Shown in pieces: positions 1 through 7,173 of a DNA stretch of 13,672 nt; position 1 is the first letter of the stretch, and each line of letters opens with the position of its first letter. This stretch comes from DASUMP01 sp036277635. GTDB lineage: Bacteria > Actinomycetota > Acidimicrobiia > IMCC26256 > PALSA-610. The position numbers were made by a program, and so were the translations under genes. The notes beneath the pieces were generated by a model that ran no database searches, had not been told where the DNA came from, and worked only from the letters and a program-made list of their open reading frames with translations. The stretch is from positions 1-13,672 of the forward strand of contig DASUMP010000129.1 in the NCBI GenBank assembly GCA_036277635.1. Reading direction: 5' to 3'.

Positions 1-246
1 CACCGCGACGCAGCGTCCGGTGCGCACCGCCAGCTTGTCGACGGCCTCGCCCGCGTGCGTCACGAACGACGTCCGGAGCAGCAGGTCCTCGGGCGGATAC
101 CCGGTGACGGTGAGCTCCGGGAACACGACGAGGTCGGCGCCTTCACCTTCGGCCTGCTCGTACGCCGCAAGGATGCGCGCGACGTTCCCGTCGAGGTCGC
201 CGACGACCGCATTGATCTGCGCGGCGGCGACACGCACCCGGGGCAT
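1..246 (-). CDS. nadE: Glutamine-dependent NAD+ synthetase, N-terminal part (cut by window edge)
   Basis: The 82 residues visible begin MPRVRVAAAQINAVVGDLDG and read as the start of a nitrilase-fold glutaminase domain. A GADLVVFPELTVTGYPPEDL block (residues 37-56) is typical of NadE; Glu44 in FPEL would be the nitrilase catalytic glutamate, while the Lys and Cys of the triad lie outside the window. In the family this domain releases ammonia from glutamine for a C-terminal ATP-dependent synthetase that turns nicotinic acid adenine dinucleotide into NAD+ in the cytoplasm. The ATG at 246 is preferred because the family starts just before the first beta strand; TATCCT lies 6 bases upstream and no Shine-Dalgarno is seen. 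It is divergent from glnE with 61 bases between the starts. A stand-alone nitrilase remains possible because the synthetase half is not visible. Confidence 0.88.
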   Translation of the reverse strand, partial: MPRVRVAAAQINAVVGDLDGNVARILAAYEQAEGEGADLVVFPELTVTGYPPEDLLLRTSFVTHAGEAVDKLAVRTGRCVAV

Positions 247-252
247 GGCGCC

Positions 253-258
253 AGGATA
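253..258 (-). promoter_or_regulatory. Putative -10 element of nadE, leaderless spacing
   Basis: On the minus strand TATCCT is followed by exactly six bases (GGCGCC) and then the ATG, so transcription would begin at or next to the start codon. No convincing -35 box is seen 16-18 bases upstream. The call rests on the identical spacing at other starts in this window. Confidence 0.4.
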
Positions 259-295
259 CGAGCACCGGCCCGAACGCTCTGCCACGGACCCGCGC

Positions 296-301
296 GACAC
301 T
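296..301 (+). promoter_or_regulatory. Putative -10 element of glnE, leaderless spacing
   Basis: GACACT keeps the two most important -10 bases (A at position 2, T at position 6). It is followed by six bases (CGCCGC) and the ATG at 308. No Shine-Dalgarno or clear -35 box is visible. Weak alone; supported by the same geometry elsewhere in the window. Confidence 0.33.
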
Positions 302-307
302 CGCCGC

Positions 308-3094
308 ATGAGCGCAGCGGCGATGTCGGCAGCCACCGTCGACGCTGCGCTGCGACGCGCCGGCAACCCCGAACGCGCTCGGGATCGCCTCACGCGGCTC
401 CTCGATGCCCAGCCTGCGCTGGCGTCCGAGCTCGCTGACGCCGGCCCCACGCTCGACGCGGTCGTGGCTCTCGCGGTCGGCGCGCCGTTCCTCCTCGACG
501 CGGCGCGGGCCGACCTGGGCGTCCTCGACCCGGTTCGGACCGGCACCGATCTCCGCGCCCCTCAGCACCCCGCCGCGCTGCACGACGAGGCACGGCAGAT
601 CTCCGGTGATCCGGTCGACGTCCCGCGCGCGCTGCGTCGTTGGAAGCGTCGGAAGCTGTGTCGGATCGCGGCGCGCGACCTGCTCGGCCTCGCCGACCTC
701 CGCACCGTCGGGAGCGAGCTCGCCGCGCTGGCCGACGCGTGTCTCACCGTCGCGGTCGCGCACGCGGCACCGAGTGTCCCGTTCGCGGTCATCGGCATGG
801 GGAAGCTCGGCGGGAGCGAGCTCAACTACGCCAGCGACGTCGACGTGTTGTTCGTGCACGACGGCGACGCGGAGGACGCCGAGCGCGCAGCGCGAGCGGT
901 ACTCCGCACGATGTCGGCCGCGACCGCCGACGGCTATGTGTTCCGAACCGACGCGCGGCTGCGACCCGAAGGCGCGGCGGGCGCGCTGTCCCGCAGCCTC
1001 GACGGCTACGTCGCGTACTGGGAGCGGTGGGCGCGCGCGTGGGAGCTGCAAGCATTGCTCAAAGCGCGCGTCGCGGCCGGTGACGCCGCGCTCGGCGCGC
1101 GGTTCATGGAGCGCGCGACGACGTCGGTGTTCTCCGACAAGGATCTGTCGGGGGCGGTGCGCGAGATCCGCGCGATGAAGCAGCGCGCCGAGGCCGAGGT
1201 CCGCGGACGCGGGCTCGAGCACCGCGAGCTCAAGCGCGGGCGCGGTGGCATCCGCGACATCGAGTTCTCGGTGCAGCTGTTGCAGCTCGTCCACGGTCGA
1301 CACGACGACGCGATCCGTTCCCCGAGCACGCTCGTCGCGCTCGAACAGCTCGCGAGCGGCGGGTACGTGGCGCTCCCCGACGCGGTACGCCTCGACGACG
1401 CGTACGTGTGGCTGCGCACCGTGGAGCACCGCCTGCAGCTGATCGCCGAGCAGCAGACCCACACGCTCCCGTCCGACGAGGGAGACCGCACCGACCTCGC
1501 TCGGGTGCTCGGCTTCCGCGACCGCGGCGACGTCGCGGCCCTCGCGGCCTTCGACGCGACCCACCAGTCGCACGTCACGACGGTGCGAGCGATCCACGAG
1601 AAGCTGTTCTTCGCACCGGTCCTGGACACGCTGGCCGGGGTCGGTCGGCTCGCACCCGCGGCCGCGCTCGATCGCCTCAGCGCGTTCGGGTTCCGCGACG
1701 CCGAACAGACCCGAGCCGCGTTGGTCGAGCTCACGGCGGGTCTGACCCGACGGTCGCGCGTCATGCACCACCTGATGCCGGTGCTGCTCGGCTGGCTGTC
1801 GGAGACGCCCGACCCCGACCTCGGGTTGCTGCAGCTCCGGCGCATGGTCGAGGGACCGACCCGATCGGCCACGTTCGCCCGCCGGTTCCGCGAGACACCG
1901 ATCGCCGCCGAACGCACGTGCCGTGTGCTCGGAGCGAGCCGCGTGCTCGGCCTCGCGCTCCACCGCGCGCCCGAGTTCCTCGACGTGCTGGCCGACGACG
2001 ACGCGCTGCTCGCGACGGTCGAGCGCGACGCGATGATCGACGAGGCGCTCGGCACGCTCGACTGGCGCCACGACGACGAGAGCCGCTACGCCGGCCTCCG
2101 CCGATTCAAGCGTCGGCACCTGCTCCGCATCGGAGCGCGCGACCTGCTCGGCATCGCCGACGTCGAGACGGTCGGCCGCGAGCTGTCGGCACTCGCCGAC
2201 GCGTGCGTCGCCGCGGCGCTCGGTTCGCTCGAGCCGCCGTTGCCGTTCGCGGTCGTCGGTATGGGCCGACTCGGCGGATGCGAGCTGTCGTACGCGTCCG
2301 ACATCGACGTGCTGTTCGTGTACGACGGCGACGGACCCGACGCGTTCGCCGCCGCCGAACGCGTCGCGACCGAGCTGATGCGCGCGATCGGCGCGACCAC
2401 CGCCGAGGGTCAGACGTTCCGCATCGACGCGGACCTCCGGCCCGAGGGCAAGGCCGGTCCGCTCGCGCGGTCGCTGCGCGCGTACGACCGGTACTACCGG
2501 GAGTGGGTCCAGACCTGGGAGCGCCAAGCGCTGACCCGGGCCCGCCCGGTGGCCGGCGACGACACGCTGGCGAGCGCGTTCATCGCATCCACGTTGCCGG
2601 CCGTCTACCGCGACCCGCTGCCGGCCGACGACGTGCGCGAGATCAGACGCATGAAGGCACGCATCGAACGCGAGCGCATCCCCGCGCACGAAGACCCCCG
2701 CTTCCACCTCAAGCTCGGACGTGGATCGCTGTCCGACGTCGAGTTCACCGTGCAGCTGTTGCAGCTGACGCACGGCGCCCGCCACGACCGGCTCCGCGCC
2801 GCGTCGACCGTGCAGGCGCTCGACGCCCTCGAATCGCTCGACCTCGTCGCGCACGACGACGCCGCCGCGCTGCGCGAGTCGTTCCGTCTCTGCGAGCGGG
2901 CACGCAACTACCGCTACTTGCTCACCGGCACGCCGAGCGACGCTCTGCCCGTCGACTCCGACGAGGCGACGAAGCTCGCGCGCATGCTCGGCTACGTCGC
3001 CCGTCCGCAGCAGGCCCTGCGCGACGACTACCGGCGCGTCACTCGCCGCGCACGCGACGTCGTCGAGCGCCTGTTCTACGGCCGCACCGCGTGA
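308..3094 (+). CDS. glnE: Bifunctional glutamine synthetase adenylyltransferase / adenylyl-removing enzyme GlnE
   Basis: This 928-residue protein is built as two similar nucleotidyltransferase halves, as in GlnE. The N-terminal (adenylyl-removing) half has GMGKLGGSELNYASDVDVLF from residue 163, then DARLRPEG. The C-terminal (adenylyltransferase) half has GMGRLGGCELSYASDIDVLF from residue 651, then DADLRPEGKAG. The SDxD carboxylates that bind metal are intact in both halves. Each half continues into a helical domain with a GRGGIRDIEFSVQLLQL or GRGSLSDVEFTVQLLQL block. GlnE attaches and removes AMP on a tyrosine of GSI-beta; the glnA at 5711-7147 has that tyrosine. The open frame runs upstream to 20, but that part is antisense to nadE and lacks family character. 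ATG 308 is chosen over ATG 323 because a -10-like box sits six bases before it. The stop lies 6 bases from the convergent GNAT gene. Confidence 0.96.
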   Translation: MSAAAMSAATVDAALRRAGNPERARDRLTRLLDAQPALASELADAGPTLDAVVALAVGAPFLLDAARADLGVLDPVRTGTDLRAPQHPAALHDEARQISGDPVDVPRALRRWKRRKLCRIAARDLLGLADLRTVGSELAALADACLTVAVAHAAPSVPFAVIGMGKLGGSELNYASDVDVLFVHDGDAEDAERAARAVLRTMSAATADGYVFRTDARLRPEGAAGALSRSLDGYVAYWERWARAWELQALLKARVAAGDAALGARFMERATTSVFSDKDLSGAVREIRAMKQRAEAEVRGRGLEHRELKRGRGGIRDIEFSVQLLQLVHGRHDDAIRSPSTLVALEQLASGGYVALPDAVRLDDAYVWLRTVEHRLQLIAEQQTHTLPSDEGDRTDLARVLGFRDRGDVAALAAFDATHQSHVTTVRAIHEKLFFAPVLDTLAGVGRLAPAAALDRLSAFGFRDAEQTRAALVELTAGLTRRSRVMHHLMPVLLGWLSETPDPDLGLLQLRRMVEGPTRSATFARRFRETPIAAERTCRVLGASRVLGLALHRAPEFLDVLADDDALLATVERDAMIDEALGTLDWRHDDESRYAGLRRFKRRHLLRIGARDLLGIADVETVGRELSALADACVAAALGSLEPPLPFAVVGMGRLGGCELSYASDIDVLFVYDGDGPDAFAAAERVATELMRAIGATTAEGQTFRIDADLRPEGKAGPLARSLRAYDRYYREWVQTWERQALTRARPVAGDDTLASAFIASTLPAVYRDPLPADDVREIRRMKARIERERIPAHEDPRFHLKLGRGSLSDVEFTVQLLQLTHGARHDRLRAASTVQALDALESLDLVAHDDAAALRESFRLCERARNYRYLLTGTPSDALPVDSDEATKLARMLGYVARPQQALRDDYRRVTRRARDVVERLFYGRTA

Positions 3095-3100
3095 TCGCGT

Positions 3101-3610
3101 TCAGGCGGCGTGGGCCGGCGCGCGCATCGGGAGGTTGAGCGGCACCGTGAAGTGCACCTCGGCGCCGTCGCGCTCGAGGGTCAGCTCGGGCGCGAGCGCG
3201 CGCAGGAATTCGATCGCCGGACGGTTGTCGGCCAGGATCGTCCCCGAGAAACGAGTGATCCCGCGGCGCCAGGCGACCTTGCCGAGCGCTCCGAAGAGCG
3301 TCCGGCCGAGTCCGAACCCCTGCCAGGCGTCTTCCACGATCACCGCGACGTCGGCCGTCGTCGGGTCCTGCCGTGACCGGAAGTAGCCGGCGAGCGCGAC
3401 GATCTGGTCGCCAACGACCGCGACGAGCTCTTCGTGCGCGTCGTGGTCGACGTCGAGGATCGGGCGCAGCACCAGATCGTCGTCGCGCGGGAGCAACGTG
3501 AAGAACCGACGGAACACCGACGTCGGCGACGAACGGTCGAGCATCGCCCGCACCGCGGGCCGGTCGCTCGGCTCGAGCGGACGCCATTCCGGAGCTGTCG
3601 TGACAGCCAT
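3101..3610 (-). CDS. GNAT-family N-acetyltransferase
   Basis: A 169-residue single-domain acetyltransferase. The N-terminal block (RPLEPSDRPAVRAML, then SPTSVFRRFF) resembles the GNAT domain of Pat/PatZ-type protein lysine acetyltransferases. VEDAWQGFGLGRTLFGAL carries the acetyl-CoA pyrophosphate loop (QGFGLG), and ADNRPAIEFLRALAPEL is a typical GNAT end motif. The substrate cannot be told from sequence. ATG 3610 is chosen because GAGGAGG lies 7-8 bases upstream and only two bases separate it from the preceding thioesterase stop, implying translational coupling. It is the last gene of the tetR-thioesterase-GNAT run and converges on glnE with 6 bases between stops. A role in protein acylation, matching the acyl-thioester chemistry next door, is inference. 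Confidence 0.85.
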   Translation of the reverse strand: MAVTTAPEWRPLEPSDRPAVRAMLDRSSPTSVFRRFFTLLPRDDDLVLRPILDVDHDAHEELVAVVGDQIVALAGYFRSRQDPTTADVAVIVEDAWQGFGLGRTLFGALGKVAWRRGITRFSGTILADNRPAIEFLRALAPELTLERDGAEVHFTVPLNLPMRAPAHAA

Positions 3611-3612
3611 CG

Positions 3613-4122
3613 TCACCCCTCCTCGCGCAACACCAGGCACGTGGTCGTGCCGTGGGCGTAGACCTTGCCGGCCGCGTCGACGATGCGGGCCTCCGCGGTG
3701 GCGGTGCGTCGTCCGGCGTGCACGACCTTCGCGACCGCGCGCACCGGACCGGTCTCGGTCGTCATCGGACGCAGGTACTTCACGGCGAGGTCGACGGTCG
3801 TGTAGCCCGATCCCGCCGGCAGCACCGACTGCACCGCGCAACCGAGCGCCGAGTCGAGCAACGTGGCCGCGAGGCCGCCGTGCACCGATCCGATCGGGTT
3901 GTAATGGAACTCCTGCGGCGTCACCTCGAACGTGACTTCCCCGTCGCCGATCTCGACGATGCGGAAGTCGAGCGTGCGCGCCATCGGCGGCGGCGGCAAC
4001 GTGCCGTCGACGATCGCCTCGAGCATCTCGCGCCCGCTCATCGTGAAGACGGCGGCCGAGCTCTCGCGCGGGTCGTCGTACTCGTACGCGCGCACGCGCG
4101 CGTCGCGATCGATGAGCGTCAT
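3613..4122 (-). CDS. PaaI-type hotdog-fold acyl-CoA thioesterase
   Basis: 169 residues with a PaaI/YdiI-like hotdog domain in the C-terminal two thirds. HYNPIGSVHGGLAATLLDSA (about residues 73-92) contains the HGG motif and the helix Asp (Asp90) typical of the catalytic site. TVDLAVKYLRPM and TATAEARIVDAAGKVYAHGT are the usual following strands. The family hydrolyses acyl- or aryl-CoA thioesters in the cytoplasm; the substrate is not predictable here. An N-terminal stretch of about 45 residues precedes the hotdog core. The ATG forms a 4-base ATGA overlap with the tetR stop and has AAGGAG seven bases upstream, so translation is coupled to the repressor. The TetR regulator at 4119-4754 is therefore its likely controller. 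Confidence 0.88.
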   Translation of the reverse strand: MTLIDRDARVRAYEYDDPRESSAAVFTMSGREMLEAIVDGTLPPPPMARTLDFRIVEIGDGEVTFEVTPQEFHYNPIGSVHGGLAATLLDSALGCAVQSVLPAGSGYTTVDLAVKYLRPMTTETGPVRAVAKVVHAGRRTATAEARIVDAAGKVYAHGTTTCLVLREEG

Positions 4123-4754
4123 CGGGAGTCTCCTTCGGCTCGCAGCGACAGCACGTGGTCGCGCAGGTGTGCGGCGACGCGGTCCATGTGGCTCGGGTCG
4201 TGGTACATCTCGGCGAGCAGCAACCCGCCCTCGATGCTCGTGACGATCACCGTCGCGAGCTGCTCGGGATCCACGTCGGCTCGCAACGACCCGTCGGCGA
4301 TCGCGCGCTGCACCATGCGCGCCGTGCTCGAGAGCAGACGCTGCATCACGGCTTGGGCCTGCTCGTGCAGCCGCGGGTCGCTCCCGTGCGACTCGATCGC
4401 GGTGTTCAGCGTGGGGCATCCACCGGGGAACGGCGGCTCGTGCGTGAAGCGCCGGTACACGTCGATGACCGCGAGGATCCGCTCGACCGAGTCGGTGAGC
4501 GGGAGCACCGCGTCGCGCACTCGCGCGGCCAGCACCGACACGTTGTGCTCGTACGCCGCGAGCGCGAGGTCTTCCTTGCTCCCGAAGTGGTTGTAGATCC
4601 CGCCCTTCTCGAGCCCGGTCGCCGCCACCAGATCGGCCATCGACGTGGCCTGGTAGCCGCGCGCGTTGAACACCGCCGCCGACTGCTCGAGGATCCGCTG
4701 CCGGGTGCGTTCGCCCTTGCTCAGCCGGGCGGGAGCCGTGGTCTCGGTCGCCAT
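4119..4754 (-). CDS. TetR-family transcriptional repressor, likely autoregulated
   Basis: 211 residues. The N-terminal TetR DNA-binding domain is clear: RQRILEQSAAVFNARGYQAT, then MADLVAATGLEKGGIYNHFG (residues 39-58). The C-terminal ligand domain carries PPFPGGCPTLNTAIES (residues 107-122), a motif of a TetR subgroup; Cys113 lies in it. In some relatives, such as NemR, cysteines sense electrophiles, but whether this one does is speculation. It is first of three packed genes (ATGA overlap with the thioesterase, then GNAT). A promoter immediately upstream has the palindrome ACCGACCGGTCGGT as its spacer, with an imperfect second copy further upstream, so autorepression of the whole unit is likely. 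No Shine-Dalgarno is seen; the -10 box lies six bases from the ATG, suggesting a leaderless message. Confidence 0.93.
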   Translation of the reverse strand: MATETTAPARLSKGERTRQRILEQSAAVFNARGYQATSMADLVAATGLEKGGIYNHFGSKEDLALAAYEHNVSVLAARVRDAVLPLTDSVERILAVIDVYRRFTHEPPFPGGCPTLNTAIESHGSDPRLHEQAQAVMQRLLSSTARMVQRAIADGSLRADVDPEQLATVIVTSIEGGLLLAEMYHDPSHMDRVAAHLRDHVLSLRAEGDSR

Positions 4755-4760
4755 GCGACC

Positions 4761-4789
4761 ACCATAACCGACCGGTCGGTCCGATGCAA
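4761..4789 (-). promoter_or_regulatory. tetR promoter (leaderless type)
   Basis: On the minus strand, TTGCAT (4784-4789) and TATGGT (4761-4766) are separated by 17 bases. Six bases (GGTCGC) then lead to the ATG at 4754. The spacer contains the whole perfect palindrome described separately, the classic arrangement for a repressor that blocks RNA polymerase. Confidence 0.6.
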
Positions 4790-4802
4790 CCGTCCGGTCG
4801 GT
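4767..4802. promoter_or_regulatory. Tandem TetR operator pair
   Basis: ACCGACCGGTCGGT at 4767-4780 is a perfect 14-bp palindrome. ACCGTCCGGTCGGT at 4789-4802 is the same with one change. The two start 22 bp apart, about two helical turns, so two repressor dimers could sit on the same face of the DNA. Binding by the adjacent TetR is inferred from position. Confidence 0.72.
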
Positions 4803-4817
4803 TTTTTCCCTCCGGGC

Positions 4818-5315
4818 TCAGCCGCCGGCTTCCCCGAGCATCTCGGCGACGTAGGCCGCGAGGTTGCCGAGCGTCTGCTCGCCGCCTTCGATCGCGTGGT
4901 ACTCCTCGACCGCCTGGTCGCGCTGCTCCTTGGTGGCGAAGACCGTGCGCATCTCGATCCGGGTCGCGGCGCCGTCGGGCGTGAACGTGATCACCGACTC
5001 GAAGGCGTTCGGGTCGTCGCGCGACTCGCCGTGGAGCAACGCGATGCGCTCGGGCGGCGAGATCTCGGTGAAGGAGATCCACTCCTGGTAGTCGGTCCCG
5101 TCGGGTCCGTGCATCACGAAGTCCCACTCACCGCCGACGCGGAACTCGAACGCGCGCGTTGTGGTGGTGAACCCGTCCGGCCCCCACCATTGTGAGAGAT
5201 GCCGCACCTCGGTGAACGCTGCGAACACCACGTCCCGCGGGGCGTTGATGACCCGGGAGATCGCGAGCTCGCGGTCGGCCGTCGCGGACGGCGTGTCCTG
5301 TCCTGTCGCTGCCAT
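4818..5315 (-). CDS. SRPBCC (AHSA1/START-like) domain protein
   Basis: 165 residues forming one SRPBCC helix-grip domain of the AHSA1 type. ISRVINAPRDVVFAAFTEVR (residues 19-38), HLSQWWGPDGF and FEFRVGGEWDFVMHGPDG are diagnostic, and AVEEYHAIEGGEQTLGNLAAY forms the usual C-terminal helix. These proteins have a hydrophobic cavity; most have no assigned ligand. Pairing with a small ArsR-family regulator, as here (three bases between arsR stop and this ATG), is a common arrangement in bacteria. AGGAAGG lies eight bases before the ATG, within the end of arsR, so translation is probably coupled. Its control is expected through the palindrome upstream of arsR. The function beyond fold is unknown. 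Confidence 0.88.
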   Translation of the reverse strand: MAATGQDTPSATADRELAISRVINAPRDVVFAAFTEVRHLSQWWGPDGFTTTTRAFEFRVGGEWDFVMHGPDGTDYQEWISFTEISPPERIALLHGESRDDPNAFESVITFTPDGAATRIEMRTVFATKEQRDQAVEEYHAIEGGEQTLGNLAAYVAEMLGEAGG

Positions 5316-5318
5316 CGT

Positions 5319-5660
5319 TCAGCCTTCCTGCTGTGTGCGTTCGAGGTCCTGCGCGTACGCGTCGAGTCGGTCGAAGCGTTCGTTCCACGACCGCTCGAAC
5401 CCGCCGGTCCACTCGTGGATCGGTCGGAGCCGGCGGGCGTCGAGGCGGTACAGGCGTTGGCGACCGTCTTTGCGGTCGCGCACCAGCCCGACCTCGCGCA
5501 GCACGCGCAGGTGCTTCGACGTTCCCGGTTGGGTCAATCCCAGCTCTTCGGCCAGCTCGGTCACCGGCCGCTCGCCGGCGCGCAGCAGCACCAGGATCTC
5601 CCGGCGCTGGGGCTCGGCGATCGCGTTGAACACGTCTGACGTCGTCGCTGCTCGTGCCAC
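5319..5660 (-). CDS. ArsR-family winged-helix repressor
   Basis: 113 residues from a GTG start. FNAIAEPQRREILVLLRAGE (residues 11-30), PVTELAEELGLTQPGTSKHL (32-51) and the wing VLREVGLVRDRKDGRQRLYRL (from 53) form a standard ArsR winged helix. No cysteine is present, so it is not a thiol-dependent metal sensor. The C-terminal IHEWTGGFERSWNERFDRLD helix is typical of ArsR proteins paired with AHSA1/SRPBCC proteins. An upstream ATG at 5687 is in frame, but it lies inside a 22-bp palindrome that overlaps the promoter. GTG 5660 is preferred because TATGAT lies six bases before it, giving a leaderless message. It is followed after three bases by the SRPBCC gene. Confidence 0.88.
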   Translation of the reverse strand: MARAATTSDVFNAIAEPQRREILVLLRAGERPVTELAEELGLTQPGTSKHLRVLREVGLVRDRKDGRQRLYRLDARRLRPIHEWTGGFERSWNERFDRLDAYAQDLERTQQEG

Positions 5661-5666
5661 GGGCCA

Positions 5667-5694
5667 ATCATATGCCGATATCGGCATATGTCAA
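5667..5694 (-). promoter_or_regulatory. arsR promoter overlapped by a perfect 22-bp palindromic operator
   Basis: On the minus strand a perfect -35 (TTGACA, 5689-5694) is followed by a 16-base spacer and TATGAT (5667-5672), then six bases to GTG 5660. The palindrome spans 5669-5690: its half CATATGCCGAT is followed by its exact reverse complement, with no interruption. It fills the spacer and part of both hexamers. Binding would exclude polymerase, so this is the probable ArsR operator. Confidence 0.75.
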
Positions 5695-5710
5695 CGGCGC
5701 GCCCCGCAGA

Positions 5711-7147
5711 TCAGATGTCGTAGTAGAGGTAGAACTCCCACGGGTGCGGGCGGAGCTGCACCGGGTCGATCTCGCGTTCCTTCTTGTACGTGATCCACGT
5801 GTCGATCACGTCGGGGGTGAAGACATCGCCCTTCAACAAGAAGTCGTGGTCGGCCTGCAGCGCGGCGAGGCTCTCGTTGAGTGAGCCGGGCACCTGCGGG
5901 ACCTGCGCGAGCTCCTCGGGCGGGAGGTCGTAGAGGTCCTTGTCGAGCGGGGTCGGCGGCTCGATTCTGTTCTGCACGCCGTCGAGGCCGGCCATCAACA
6001 TCGCCGCGAACGCGAGGTACGGGTTGCACGACGGGTCGGGGCAGCGGAACTCGAGGCGCTTGGCCTTCGGGCTCTTCGAGTAGAGCGGGATGCGCACCGA
6101 CGCGGAGCGGTTGCGCTGCGAGTACACGAGGTTCACCGGCGCTTCGTAACCGGGCACGAGCCGCTTGTAGGAGTTCGTGGTCGGGTTCGAGAACGCGAGC
6201 ACCGCGGGCGCGTGGTGGAGCAGTCCGCCGATGTACCAGCGCGCCATGTCGGAGAGGCCCGCGTAGCCGGTCTCGTCGAAGAAGAGTGGCTCCCCCGCCT
6301 TCCACAACGACTGGTGCACGTGCATGCCCGAACCGTTGTCCTGGAAGATCGGCTTCGGCATGAACGTGACCGAGTAGCCGCGCTGACGCGCCACGTTCTT
6401 CACGACGTACTTGTAGAGCATCAGCTTGTCGGCCATGCGCGTGATCGTGTCGAAGCGCATGTCGATCTCGGCTTGTCCCGCGGTGCCGACCTCGTGGTGC
6501 TGCACCTCGATCGGGATGCCGACCGACTCCAGGACCCGCACCATCTCCGAGCGCAGGTCCTGGAACTGGTCCATCGGCGGCAGGGGGAAGTACCCCTCCT
6601 TGTAGCGCGGCTTGTACGCGAGGTTCGGGCTGCCGTCGAGCTCGCGCTCACGACCGCTGTTCCACACGCCTTCGACCGAGTCGAGGAAGTAGTAACCCGA
6701 GAACTGGTTCTGGTCGAAGCGCACGGAGTCGAAGATGTAGAACTCCGCTTCCGGTCCGAAGTACGCGGTGTCGGCGAGTCCGGTGCTCTGGAGGTAGTCC
6801 GCCGCCTTCTGCACGATGAAGCGCGGATCGCGCGTGTACGGCTCGCCGGTGAGCGGGTCGCGCACGAAGCAGTTGAGGTTCAGCGTCGGGTGTTCGGTGA
6901 ACGGGTCGATCACCGCGGTGTTGGGATCCGGGAACAGGAGCATGTCCGACTCCTGGATCTCCTGGAACCCGCGGATCGACGACCCGTCGAACCCGAAGCC
7001 CTCTTCGAACCCGTCCTCCGACAGCTCGTGCGCCGGCACCGAGAAGTGCTGCATCAACCCCGGCAGGTCACAGAACCGGAAGTCGATGACCTCGATGTCG
7101 TGATCGCGGATCAGTCGTAGGACGTCGCTCGGTGTGCGGTCCTCCAC
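5711..7147 (-). CDS. glnA: Glutamine synthetase type I-beta (adenylylatable)
   Basis: 478 residues, the usual GSI-beta length. GS joins ammonia to glutamate with ATP, forming a dodecamer in the cytoplasm. Visible motifs: FDGSSIRG (53-60), GPEAEF (131-136), HHEVGTAGQAEID (217-229), NGSGMHVHQS (271-280), NSYKRLVPGYEAP (325-337) and RNRSASVRIP (345-354). KDLYDLPPEE near 403-412 matches the adenylylation loop, with Tyr406 as the predicted AMP-acceptor for GlnE (encoded at 308-3094). The residue at the feedback-arginine position of GSI-alpha is Glu (GFQEIQESD). The start is GTG 7147, with AAGGGGGAG five or so bases upstream. It follows glnII by 26 bases on the same strand, so the two are probably co-transcribed. 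Its stop is only 16 bases from the arsR -35 box, leaving no room for a terminator. Confidence 0.96.
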   Translation of the reverse strand: MEDRTPSDVLRLIRDHDIEVIDFRFCDLPGLMQHFSVPAHELSEDGFEEGFGFDGSSIRGFQEIQESDMLLFPDPNTAVIDPFTEHPTLNLNCFVRDPLTGEPYTRDPRFIVQKAADYLQSTGLADTAYFGPEAEFYIFDSVRFDQNQFSGYYFLDSVEGVWNSGRERELDGSPNLAYKPRYKEGYFPLPPMDQFQDLRSEMVRVLESVGIPIEVQHHEVGTAGQAEIDMRFDTITRMADKLMLYKYVVKNVARQRGYSVTFMPKPIFQDNGSGMHVHQSLWKAGEPLFFDETGYAGLSDMARWYIGGLLHHAPAVLAFSNPTTNSYKRLVPGYEAPVNLVYSQRNRSASVRIPLYSKSPKAKRLEFRCPDPSCNPYLAFAAMLMAGLDGVQNRIEPPTPLDKDLYDLPPEELAQVPQVPGSLNESLAALQADHDFLLKGDVFTPDVIDTWITYKKEREIDPVQLRPHPWEFYLYYDI

Positions 7148-7173
7148 GTGCTCCCCCTTCGCTGGGGATCAGA

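Noticed and set aside
143..2854. 903-residue open frame antisense to glnE
   Set aside because: It is rich in Arg, Glu, Val and His with no recognisable domain. Long antisense frames are expected opposite GC-rich coding sequence, and glnE is certain on the other strand.
4767..4807. Plus-strand hairpin (ACCGACCGG/CCGGTCGGT) followed by six T: possible intrinsic terminator
   Set aside because: No plus-strand gene ends here. The stem arises from the two operator copies, and the loop is 18 bases.
3613..5127. Single 504-residue minus-strand protein joining several domains
   Set aside because: Only the last 169 residues (thioesterase) look real; the rest is an out-of-frame reading of tetR and the SRPBCC gene.
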